Assembly: GCF_021347895.1 (NCBI RefSeq)
Contig: NC_067129.1
Location: forward strand, 36,654,104-36,718,103
Origin: Acanthochromis polyacanthus
Taxonomy: Eukaryota > Chordata > Actinopteri > Pomacentridae
Direction of reading: 5' to 3'
Length of the DNA: 64,000 nt
Below are positions 1 through 9,965 of the stretch, piece by piece. Position numbers and translations under genes: made by a program. A model generated the notes under the pieces. That model was given only the letters and a program-made list of their open reading frames with translations, ran no database searches and was not told the DNA's origin. Each line of letters starts with the position of its first letter. The stretch's first letter is position 1.

Positions 1-521
1 CTACTGATCCCGTATGTTTGGTCCTGTTGTCGCGTCTCTTCCCTCCGCCGGGTGAAAAAATTGCTGGGCATTTGGTGGTTAGAGCGCTTTTCGTACAATT
101 TCCTGGCATGATTTTTCGTTTTCATGTGGTCTATCAGCGCTTGGCATCCTCTGTCACTGTATTTTGTCTCATCGTCGCACACCATGCACCTCGCTTTCCC
201 AACTACATCTAACTTTCGATAATGCTCTCCAATCTTTGTTTCCAACTCGTGCTTTTGCCAGCGTACTGTTGACAACTACGTGCGATCCAACCCTATACCC
301 CTTACACCTTATATTTTTTTTTCTCATCAAATTTGGGCGATTCACGTTGGGTCTCAAAATTGATACACCAAATAACATGCTTGATACGATCTCGGAATAT
401 CTAAAAGTCGTACCTTCGGGGAAACGAAATCGGATTTTTTGGGGTGGAAAAATCAGATTTTTTTTTTTTGAAACGTAAAAAAAGCGGAATTCCGCGAATT
501 CGCGGAAAAATCACATCCCTG
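1..521 (-). mobile_element. hAT-like DNA element, end inside an L1 ORF1
   Basis: The right end reads TCACATCCCTG at 511-521, preceded by a short palindromic stretch (GCGGAATTCCGCGAATTCGC) at 484-503. This resembles terminal sequences of fish hAT elements. Directly after it, at 522, L1 ORF1 coding sequence resumes in frame, so the element appears to have inserted into ORF1. The other end and the duplicated target site lie outside the window. Unclassified beyond hAT-like. Confidence 0.4.
3..275 (-). pseudogene. N-terminal zinc-finger fragment of a hAT-like transposase
   Basis: Read on the minus strand, this stretch is open from just after a TAG at 276-278 to the window edge. It encodes a CMVC pair followed about 20 residues later by LIDHMKTKNH, which is a C2H2 (BED-like) finger arrangement. 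This is typical of the N-terminus of transposon-derived zinc-finger proteins. No ATG is obvious in the open frame, so the start could lie in another exon, and the protein continues beyond base 1. The hAT assignment rests on the element end at 521. The finger is visible; the family is inferred. Confidence 0.4.
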
Positions 522-523
522 TA

Positions 524-661
524 AATGAGAGGCACAAAGTTTTATACCCCATCATGAAAGAACACAGGCAGAAAGGTAAACGGACTGCACTAGTTGTGGA
601 CAAACTATACATAGATGGGCAGCTCTTTCGGGAATCTTCCATTACCCCCTGGCTCTTCTAA
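524..661 (+). pseudogene. L1 ORF1 C-terminal fragment
   Basis: An open frame of 45 codons ending in TAA at 659-661. It contains KRTALVVDKLYIDGQLF, the conserved C-terminal domain of L1 ORF1 proteins (transposase_22 family, an RNA-binding chaperone). The rest of ORF1 is absent because the hAT-like element lies immediately upstream. The fragment fits the L1/Tx1 ORF2 downstream in the same orientation. Confidence 0.65.
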
Positions 662-1116
662 TAATAATAATAATAAAGACTTAAACACTTAGTATACCAC
701 TTATTAATTTAGTTTAGAAAACGTAATAAAAAAATAATAATCAAAATCACACAAATGTAAATGTGTCACTCTATCTACACTCCCCACAGGAGAACCCCTT
801 CCTCCTCCTACTTTTCTGTCTCTCCATCTCTATATGTTTCCCTTTACCCCTCTCCCCCTCTCACACACTCACCCCCCTCACTTTCACTCACACCCTATGT
901 ACCCCCCATGTTTATTGTGCTTGTATGTTTTATAACGTGTTGATAGTTTTTCAGGCAATGTTGTGCTATTATGTAATGCATATATAGATCCTGACTTGCT
1001 ATGTACATCACTCTCCAACACCCACAGCTCACAGACAGCAACAAAAACAACTCACAAGGACACACACAGACGATATTCTATATTGCTACTTATTCAATGA
1101 CTGGACTTCTCTCTTT

Positions 1117-1909
1117 ATGTTCAAGTTAAATATTGTTGCCTGGAATGTTCATGGCATATGCTCACAAACAAAAAGAGTTAAAATTATGGATTATGTCTCC
1201 AAATTAAAAGCAGATATTTTGCTCCTCCAAGAAACGCATCTAGTAGAATCAGAAGAAAAATCTATATTAGATTCGAATTGTAATATCATCTTTTCATCTT
1301 GTTATGAAATCTTGTAACAGCAGACAAAGAGGGGTCTCCATTTCAATCCATAAGAGAGTACCATTCTCTTTAAATAGCACAGTAACTGACTCAGAGGGCA
1401 GATATATTATTATTCAGACAACAATCTTTAATAAATTATATTCAATTGCAAATCTGTACGCCCCGAATAATGATGATCCAGCCTTCGTTCACGTGGTTTT
1501 CTCCCACTTAGCAGACTTATCTGCTAACTCAACAACCATTATCGGTGGTGACTTCAACATAGTATTAAACCCGTCACTAGATCGATCTAATAGTCCAATA
1601 CATGCAAAACAACCACAATCAGCTAAAGTCATACAGGATTATATGAAAGATTTTGGACTAGAAGATGTATGGAGACTCAAAAACCCAACAAAGAGGGACC
1701 ATACTTTTTTCTCTCAGGTGCACCAAACATTTTCAAGAATTTACTTTTTCCTCTCAAATAACTCTATCACACACAAAGCTACTACTAAAATTCACCCAAT
1801 CATTATCAGCGACCATGCACCAATATCTCTCAGCCTGCAAACAGATTCCATCCCTAAACCTCCTCAGACTTGGCGCCTACACATCTCTTTACTCGAAGAC
1901 CAGTAATTT
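1117..1909 (+). pseudogene. L1/Tx1 ORF2, endonuclease domain (frameshifted)
   Basis: An apurinic-type endonuclease (exonuclease-endonuclease-phosphatase fold) in two overlapping frames, 1117-1316 and 1304-1906. Landmarks are WNVHG near the start, LLQETH (catalytic Glu), IIGGDFN and IISDHAP near the end. The frame changes at about 1304-1316, so the ORF is broken. In a live element this domain nicks target DNA to prime reverse transcription. It continues as poorly open sequence up to the L2 insertion at 2226. Confidence 0.75.
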
Positions 1910-2225
1910 GATTGAATAATAAGAAGTGAGTGGGCAGACTTTCTAAAAAACAATGACTCTTATGATGTATCTCCATCTTTACTTTGGGAAACTGGAAAAG
2001 CCGTAATCAGAGGCAAAATAATATCGTACTCCTCGTACAAGAAAAAAAAAGGATCAACGACTACAGGAAGAAATTGAGGAAAAAATTAAAGAACTTACAG
2101 AGAACTATGCAATAAATCCAAGTGATCAATTATGGTCTGAACTACAAAATGTTAAACTAAAACTCGATAATATCTTATCAAAGAAAACAGAGTTCTTACT
2201 ACAACAGCTGAGATATAATGATTTT

Positions 2226-5157
2226 CAATTCAATTCAATTTTATTTATATAGCGTCAAATACAGTCAAATCGTGTCAAGACGCTTTACAGAACCCATATG
2301 CCTGACCCCCAGAGCAAGCCCAAAGGCGACAGTGGCAAGGAAAAACACCCTTTTAACAGGGAAGAAACCTCGAGCAGAACCTGGCTCTATATAGGGGGAA
2401 CCCATCTGCCTGCTGGCCGGGCGGGTTGAGAGGGACAGATTAGGGCAAGGGGGAGGGATGGGAGAAGAGGGAGGGGTGGGAAAGCAAGGAAAACCCAACA
2501 CACATTTGGATACATGCATGACAGGATATGTGAACCAAACAAAGTATAAGCTAACATTGAAAACTGACTCATAGTTTACTCTTATGACGTATGGCTCTGA
2601 CATTAAACATACTCCATATATAGCTAGCAGTAAAATTCAAACAGTATGTAAGTTAGCATAACAAGTATAGTGAAGGCGATGCAGAGTTGACTGGTGGAAA
2701 AGGGGAGTTGGAAGCAGAGGGCTGGAGGAAGGTCAGCAGCAGCATCCCACAGTGGACGTGATGGAGACTGGACCAGCTGGTGGAACATCGACCGCAGATC
2801 TGAAGCATCCAGCTCTGGGACCAGGGACACTCGGAGAAATAGCACAGGGGGAAACAGAGTGAATGTACTGCAATAACGGTATACATATTAAATGTACAGG
2901 TAGAGAAGAGCTCAGTGCGTCAAGAGAAGTCCCCCAGCAGCCTAGGCCTATAGCAGCATGACTGGGGGCAGAACGAAGGGACGTCCAAGAGAGAGTCAGC
3001 TGTGCAATGAAGACACAAGCCGAACCCCTGTGGGTTACCCAGTCAGCCCCAACTATAAGATTTGTCAAAAAGGAACGTCTTAAGCCTGGTCTTAAAAATA
3101 GAGAGGGTATCTGCCTCCCGAACCCAAACTGGGAGCAGGTTCCACAGGAGAGGCGCCTGATAACTGAAGGCTCTGCCTCCCATTCTACTTTTAGAAATTC
3201 TAGGAACAAGTAAGCCTGCAGTTTGAGAGCGAAGAGTTCTACTAGGATAATATGGTACTATCAGATCTTTAAGATATGATGGAGATTGGTTATTAAGAGC
3301 TTTATATGTCAGAAGAAGGATTTTAAATTCTATTCTGGATTGAACAGGAAGCCAGTGAAGAGAAGCAAGTATAGGGGAAATATGAACTCTTTTGCTAACT
3401 CCTGTCAGTACTCTCGCAGCAGCATTTTGGATCAACTGTAGATGTTTAAGAGAGCTATTTGGACAACCCGATAATAAGGAATTACAATAGTCAAGCCTGG
3501 AAGTAACAAAAGCATTAACTAATTTTTCTGCATCACTCTGAGACAGAATGTTCCTGATTTTTACAATATTACGCAGGTGAAAAAAGGAAGTCCTACAGAC
3601 TTGCTTTATGTGTGAGTTAAAGGACATGTCCTGGTCAAAAATAACTCCAAGATTCCTCACAGTAGTACTGGAGGCCAATGTGATGCCATCCAGAGTAACT
3701 ATTTGCTTTGAAAGCAAGTTTCTAAGATGTTTGGGGCCAAATACAATGACTTCAGTTTTGTCTGAATTTAGCAGTAGGAAGTTAAAAGTCATCCAGGTTT
3801 TAATGTCCTTAAGACAATCTTGCAGTCTAGCTAGCTGATCAGTTTCATCTGGCTTCATAGATAAATACAATTGTGTGTCATCTGCATAACAATGGAAGTT
3901 AATACCATGCTTCCTAATAATATTGCCTAAAGGAAGCATGTATAATGTGAAAAGTATCGGTCCTAAGACAGAACCCTGAGGAACTCCATGATTAACTTTA
4001 GTATGCTCAGAAGAGTTATTGTTGACATGCACAAACTGGAACCTATCTGATAAGTAGGATTTAAACCAGTCCAGTGCTGTCCCTTTAATGCCAATTGAAT
4101 GTTCTCGACGCTGTAATAAAATTTTGTGGTCGATTGTGTCAAACGCTGCACTAAGATCTAACAAAACAAGTATAGAGACTAGTCCATTATCTGATGCTAT
4201 GAGAAGGTCATTAGTAACTTTCACTAGAGCTGTTTCTGTGCTATGATGCACTCTGAAGCCTGACTGAAACATTTCAAACAAATTATTCCTTTGTAAGTGT
4301 TCACATAATTGATTTGCAACTGTTCTTTCCAGAATTTTAGAGAGAAATGGTAGGTTGGATATTGGTCTATAGTTAGCTAACACATCTGGATCTAAAGTGG
4401 GCTTTTTAAGCAAAGGTTTGATGACAGCAACCTTAAAAGCCTGTGGTACATAGCCTGTTACTAGAGAGAGATTAATCAGATCTAACATTGAAGAATTAAT
4501 TAAAGGTAAAATCTCCTTGAAGAGTCTAGTTGGGATAGGATCTAAAAGACATGTTGATGGTTTGGATGTAGAAACTGTTGAAATTAGTTCAGAGAGACAT
4601 ATAGGAGTGAAGAATTCTAAAGATTCATCAGGTCTAACAGCCAATTCAAAAGCATCTGTGACATTTGTAGGAAGGGCCAGATTAATTTTATCTCTAATCA
4701 GAACTATTTTATGTGTAAAGAAGCTCATGAAGTCGTTACTGGTTAAAGCTAAAGGAATACAAGGTTCAACAGAGCTCTGACTCTTTGTCAGCCTGGCTAC
4801 AGTGCTAAAGAGAAACCTAAGGTTATTCTTGTTCTCCTCTATTAAAGATGAATAATAAGTTGTCCTGGCATTACGGAGAGCTTTTTTTATAGATTACTAG
4901 ACTATTTTTCCAAGCCACATACACTTCCTCTGAATTAGTGGAATACCACTTTCTTTCCAGCTTTCGGGATGCCTGCTTTAAAGTCCGCAGCTGGGAATTA
5001 TACCAAGGAGCAAGTCTTCTCTGAGATATAACTTTCTTTTTTACAGGTGCAACACTATCAAGAGTTGTACGCAGTGAGGCTGAAGCATTATTAACATAAT
5101 AATCCACTTCTGTGGGGGTAAAATTATAATATTTGCCTTCTGATTTATCAGTAAATG
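2226..5157 (-). mobile_element. L2-clade LINE inserted in L1 ORF2
   Basis: A minus-strand LINE placed precisely inside L1 ORF2. The L1 reading (RYNDF, then EHNNKSGKFLANQL) is continuous only if 2226-5157 is removed. Its 3' end lies at the left, with repeats of ATTGAATTG type, and its RT is at 3043-4728. The copy is 5'-truncated because only the region just before the RT is present at its right end. The target-site duplication is at most TTT or TTTT, which fits L2 elements, whose duplications are short or variable. Confidence 0.8.
3043..5107 (-). pseudogene. L2-clade LINE ORF2 reverse transcriptase (5' truncated, frameshifted)
   Basis: The main frame, 3043-4728, encodes about 561 aa. Visible RT motifs include [43 protein letters not shown] and the catalytic CYADDTQLY. 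The C-terminal part has DYCNSLLSG and LHWLPV, hallmarks of the CR1/L2 group. An upstream piece at 4871-5107 (RRLAPWYNSQLR) is in another frame; the break falls near a T-run at 4891-4897. The endonuclease domain is missing. The long open RT frame suggests a fairly young copy, but it cannot be autonomous. Confidence 0.8.
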
Positions 5158-5160
5158 TTT

Positions 5161-7749
5161 GAACACAACAATAAATCAGGAAAATTTCTTGCGAACCAAC
5201 TCCAGCGCAATGAAGAAAAATCCTTCATAATAGCAATTTAGGATTCCTCAGGGAAATATTCTCAGTCACCCCGGGAAATTAATCAGACATTCTATAATTA
5301 TTAACCAAGTTTAAACTCATCAACAGTTAACCCAAACGAAGAAGATATTCATAACTTTCTTGACAATCTAAACTTGCCCGAATTAACATCAGATTACAGA
5401 GACACACTAGATGCTGCATTGTCTATCAAAGAATTACAGTGAGCATTAGACAGTATGCCAGCAGGCAAGGCACCTGGTCCTGATGGCTTCCCTGCTGAAT
5501 TTCTTAAACATTTCTGGTCAATGTTAGCACCCCTTTTCTTCAGGACAGTGACAGAGATTAAAAATAATGTTTATATAAGTTCGCATATAAATACAACTGC
5601 AATTAAATTATTATTGAAACCAGACAAAGATCCTACACTTCCCTCCAGCTATCGACCTCTGTCACTAATCAACACTGACATCAAAATTATCTCAAAAGCA
5701 CTCTCCTCTAGATTGGAGAAAATTATCCCGTCAATAATCCACTATGATCAAACAGATTTCATAAATGGCCAACACTCCACCAACAATATCAGAAGACTTC
5801 TTAATCTAATCTCTTTGACGCAACACCACAACAAAGAAGCTATCGTTATGCCACTGGATGCAGAAAAAGCCTTTGACAACGTTAATTGGTCTTTTCTCTT
5901 CGCTGTGCTCCACAAATTTGGCTTCGGAGAGTTGTTTATCCAGTGGATATCGGCTCTGTACAACTCACCCAAAGCTACAGTCACCACTAATGGAATCACT
6001 TCACAAAGTTTCAGTTTGCAAAGGGGAACGAGACAAGGATGCCCACTCTCTCCTTTATTGTTTGCGATCTTTATCAAACCATTAGCAACAGCTGTACGTC
6101 AGAGCACTGATATCAAAGGTATCTGCGCTTTGGAGTCTGAACACAAAATTAACCTATACGCAGATGACATTTTACTTTACCTACAAGAACCGAAAACCTC
6201 AGTGAAAGAAGTATTTAACCTCATTACAACCTTCTCATGTCTTTCAGACTACTCCATCAACTGGTCAAAATCAATCATATTACCTTTAACAGAAAACTCA
6301 TGGAATCCCACAGTCCAAAACTCGCATTATTCTATTCCTACTGGCAACAACAGATATCTGGGTATAAATATTTCCTCCAAACTCTCAGAGCTAGTTCACC
6401 TGAACTACACCCCACTTTTGGATAAAGTCTGTGAAGATCTAAGGCGATGGAATAACCTCCCCATCTCCCTTTTGGGACGAATAGCTACAGTCAACTACCT
6501 CTTTTCCATGATTCCGTTTAAACCCACATCAAAGTGGTTTCAAGCATTAGACTCTGCCATTGGTAGATTCTATTCAAAGAACAACAAGAAGGCTAAAATC
6601 AGTTTGGCCACCCTCCAGAGGAATAAACCCGAAGGGGGACTGGGAACCCCCAACTTCATGTATGTTTAGCCAACCAACTACAGTATATCACCAAATGGAT
6701 TCACCCACATGAAGAATATAACTCCTGGCTGGAACTAGAACAGTTAGATTGTAACCAGATCAAAATCTCTGACCTGCCCTTTATCACTTTTGCCCTTAAA
6801 CATCACTCCTGCTTCAAGAACCCAATGATCGCCTCCACCTTGTCTGCTTGGTGAAAAACGTTGGAGGTCACAGGCTCCCAATTAAAACCCAGCATACTGT
6901 CCCCAATCTGGCACAACCCTGATTTTGCAAACAATAAAATAGCTCTTTATTTCAGGACGTGGGCAGAGAGAGGAGTCACCCACCTCCATCACCTTTTTGA
7001 TAACACATTTAGGACATATCTAAACTTATTCCAAACATTTGAAATAAGAAATGGAAACTTCCTCCACTACCTACAGGTAAAGAAGACGCTTACAAGTAGG
7101 ATTCCATCGCTTCAGTCTACTTCACAGCCAACTGATTTACAGCCACCTGAATTTGTCGAATACATTGCGAAGAAACAAAAAGAACCTCTCAAAAATTTAT
7201 AGTTTACTTTCAGAGACGGACTCTATTCACCTACCAACTCACAAATGGGAAAAAGACTTATCCAAATCCTTTGACTCTGATTTTTGGACCCAGATCTGTG
7301 AAAACACATTTAAAATGACAAAAAATACCAACTTACAACTGATCCAATTTAAGGTTCTTCATAGAACGCATATAACCCAATATAAATTATATAAAATGGG
7401 CTTCTCAAACTCAGACACATGTACTCAATGCACCCAAAACATAGCTGACACATATTTTCACGCTCTTTGGCTATATGCACCCGTCTATCAATTCTGGGCA
7501 CTGATCACACAGAAACTCTCCGATATTTTGGGCTGTGGGATTCCACATTCCCCAAACATTTGCCTAATTGGTGACCTAACGCTAACAACCCACACTTGCA
7601 GCTATCGCCATTGCCAAAAAAACTATTTTAGTTAACTGGATAGATAAGAAAGTCCTCAACATCATCCATTGGCTGAACCTCCTCACAGAACACATTTCAC
7701 TGGAGAGAATATCTGCTCCATTTATTAATTCATTAAATATTAATCTATA
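5161..7749 (+). pseudogene. L1/Tx1 ORF2, reverse transcriptase and C-terminal region (frameshifted)
   Basis: The longest intact stretch is 5455-6669 (404 aa): GKAPGPDGFPAEFLK, SSYRPLSLINTDIKI, MPLDAEKAFDNVNW, RGTRQGCPLSPLLFAIF and LYADDILLYL (catalytic YADD). These place it in the L1/Tx1 group. Downstream pieces in other frames (6861-7202, 7153-7635 and on to a TAG at 7747-7749) carry the C-terminal domain, including CTQCTQNIADTYFHALW. At least four frame changes or stops make it a pseudogene. It resumes at 5161, directly after the L2 insertion. Confidence 0.8.
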
Positions 7750-7879
7750 GCTCCTGCTTGTATGTGGGCGTATGCCACTGCCCTCATAAAATAAAAAAAT
7801 TAAAATAAAATAAAAAAATTGTAATACCTGTTCTGTCTGTGCGTATGGTCTAACTTTCCTCTGCTTTATTTCAGTTTAT

Positions 7880-9560
7880 TAACCCTCCAACTCTGAAAGA
7901 TTGATAGCACCATGGACTTCAAGGCCGTGTGCATGCACTGGTGGTGTACTTTCCCTATGGTTCGCGGGGTTGCTCTCTGGCTCTGCGGAGTCGGGGTGGC
8001 TTGTGTCCCTCTCCCTGGGGGTGGGGGTCTCCGGTGTCTGGGTCTGCTCTCCCGGGGCCTTGGGGATGTCGGCGGCTGATCTCTTCTGGGGCGCCTGGCT
8101 GGTCCTGGGGCTTGGGGTGGATCGGTCCCTCCGTTGCTCCCCTGTCCCTTCCCGCTCCGCTTCCCTCCTCCTCCCTCCTCTCCTGCCTGCCCGCTCCTCC
8201 TTGCCCCTTTCCCTCTCCTGGGAGGTACCTGTGGCCCTCTGCGGCTGGGGGGTCTGGCGTGGGGGCTGGGTGGTCTGTCTGGAGGGGTGGCTCTGGCTCA
8301 TCTGGGCACAGGCCTTGATCCTGACCTGCGTGCCGCCACTGGAGTCCAGTTTCTGCTGGCTGGGGGCCTCCGTCTGGGCCTGGTGCTGTCCTGGGGTGTG
8401 GTGGGGTGGGTGGGGTCTCGGGGGCACTACGGGGTAGGCGCCCTGCATCCTTGGCATGCTGGCTCCTGGGTGTGCGTGGCGGCTTGTGGCCCTCGCTTCC
8501 TTGTGGCGTGGCCTGGTTCCCCCTTTGGGGTGGGGTGATGCGTGCAGCTGGCCCGTGTTGGGGCTATGGTGCCTGCTGGGGCGCTGCTCTGATCTGCGGC
8601 TCCCAGGGGTTGTTGTGCTGGCTGGGCCAGTTGGTTCGTGTGGGCCCTCCCTGGTCCCTTGCCTCTTGGCTCTGGGGGCCCTCTGCGTCAGTACCGGTGG
8701 TCTTGCTACCTGTGTCCCCCACTGCTCTGTCTTCTTGGGCCGGATCCACACCAGACTGCCTCTTATTGTGCACTTCACATTTTTCACACCTCACTGTAAA
8801 TAGCAACCTTTAGGCACATATAGGGACACAACAGTTAGGGCCCCGAGGGCAGGTGGGGGTGGAAACAACGGGCACTGTGGTGGGGCGGGTGGCAAGGCTC
8901 TATGGCCCTGTCTCCCCCTCATCATCCTCTTGCCTGCCTCCCCTGCTCTCCAATCTTTTTTTTAATGCATCACACACACTCACCTTGGGGGTAGGTCTGG
9001 GTTGGCTGATGCCTCCCCACTTTTAATGCACCACATGACACTCAGGGTTACACTATCATGGCGCTGGGATAATGTTTCCCGTTAGGGATCGGCAAACGTA
9101 TTAATAGAGGAGTAATGGGTGGGTTTCACAGTTATGGCCTCGCTGGTGGGATCTGGCCCCCTTACGGCTATGGGGCGGCAGGGTGTACCATCATCCGTGT
9201 CGCTATGGCTCGGGGTCCCCGGGGCCGGGGGGGTCGTGGCCTGTGGGGGTTCTCCTGCGTGCCCGACGGGTCCCGGCTGGTGCGGTGGCTCTTGGTGGGC
9301 TGCGGGGTCTGGATTGGCTGTCCTGGTGGGTGCTGTGGCTGTGGCGTGGGCTGGGGGTGTGTGGTGGCTCTGTCCTGGTGGGGGGTCGGTTCGCGTTGTG
9401 GGATGTGGGGGCCTTCGGTGTGCTGTGCAACCTTGTCGGCTTGGCCCTGCATTGCTGTGATGGCTGTTCTGGTCTTCGAGGTCTTTCACACTTGCATGTG
9501 CATGTTTGTTCAGGTCCCACCAGCTCCTGTCGAGTTCCACTGTTGAGCAGTGATGGGACC
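7880..9560 (+). other. G-rich, strand-asymmetric 3' tail of L1 copy A
   Basis: Two blocks (7900-8760 and 9110-9550) are very rich in G on the plus strand, with many GGGG and GGGTGGG runs, separated by about 350 bases of ordinary composition. Open frames occur on both strands here because AT-poor DNA lacks stop codons; none has recognisable motifs. Position after L1 ORF2 and before an AATAAA at about 9958 suggests 3'UTR. G-rich runs in L1 3'UTRs are known in mammals; their role here is inference. Confidence 0.45.
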
Positions 9561-9965
9561 CGCCAGAATGTGCTGAGACTCTCACCAGGGTCTAATCTCA
9601 TGCTAAACCCACTCTCCTTTTCTCTAATATCTTCTTCTGGCCTATTCCACTCTATACTGACATGACATCCACAACTATGGTGTTCAGTACTGTCTGTTTA
9701 TTTATTCATTTATTTATTCTTTTGTTTGTTTGGTTTTCTGTTTTTTTGTGTATGTGTTTGTTTGTTTGTTTGTCTTATTGATAATAATAGGTAATGGGTA
9801 ATAGTCGGGAATAACACAGTACCTGATATTCTTCAGATGTAATAGCACCGCTTGCTAGTCCCTGTCCGTCCTGTTTTGTCCTGTCCACCCTTTGTTTTCC
9901 CTCACATCACCACTGAGGTGTAGCACTGCCCTCCCTGGCTCTTAACAGGGAATTGTAATAAAGAG

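Larger units (their letters stand above)
522..9965 (+). mobile_element. L1/Tx1-clade LINE (copy A), interrupted and decayed
   Basis: A plus-strand non-LTR retrotransposon laid out as ORF1 tail (524-661), ORF1-ORF2 spacer (662-1116), ORF2 endonuclease (1117-1909), ORF2 reverse transcriptase and C-terminus (5161-7749), then an A-rich stretch at about 7788-7820. G-rich sequence continues to an AATAAA signal at about 9958; I attribute it to the 3'UTR because no boundary is visible, but part of it could be a separate repeat. An L2 LINE sits inverted at 2226-5157. Several frameshifts show the copy is dead. No target-site duplication was identified, so the outer limits are approximate. Confidence 0.75.

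Noticed and set aside
2265..3213. Short plus- and minus-strand frames in the L2 3'UTR
   Set aside because: They lie in the non-coding end of the L2 LINE or antisense to its RT.
7879..9665. Long open frames on both strands in the G-rich tract (up to about 300 codons)
   Set aside because: GC-rich DNA lacks stop codons. The peptides are low-complexity, overlap on both strands and have no motif; the tract looks like LINE 3' sequence.
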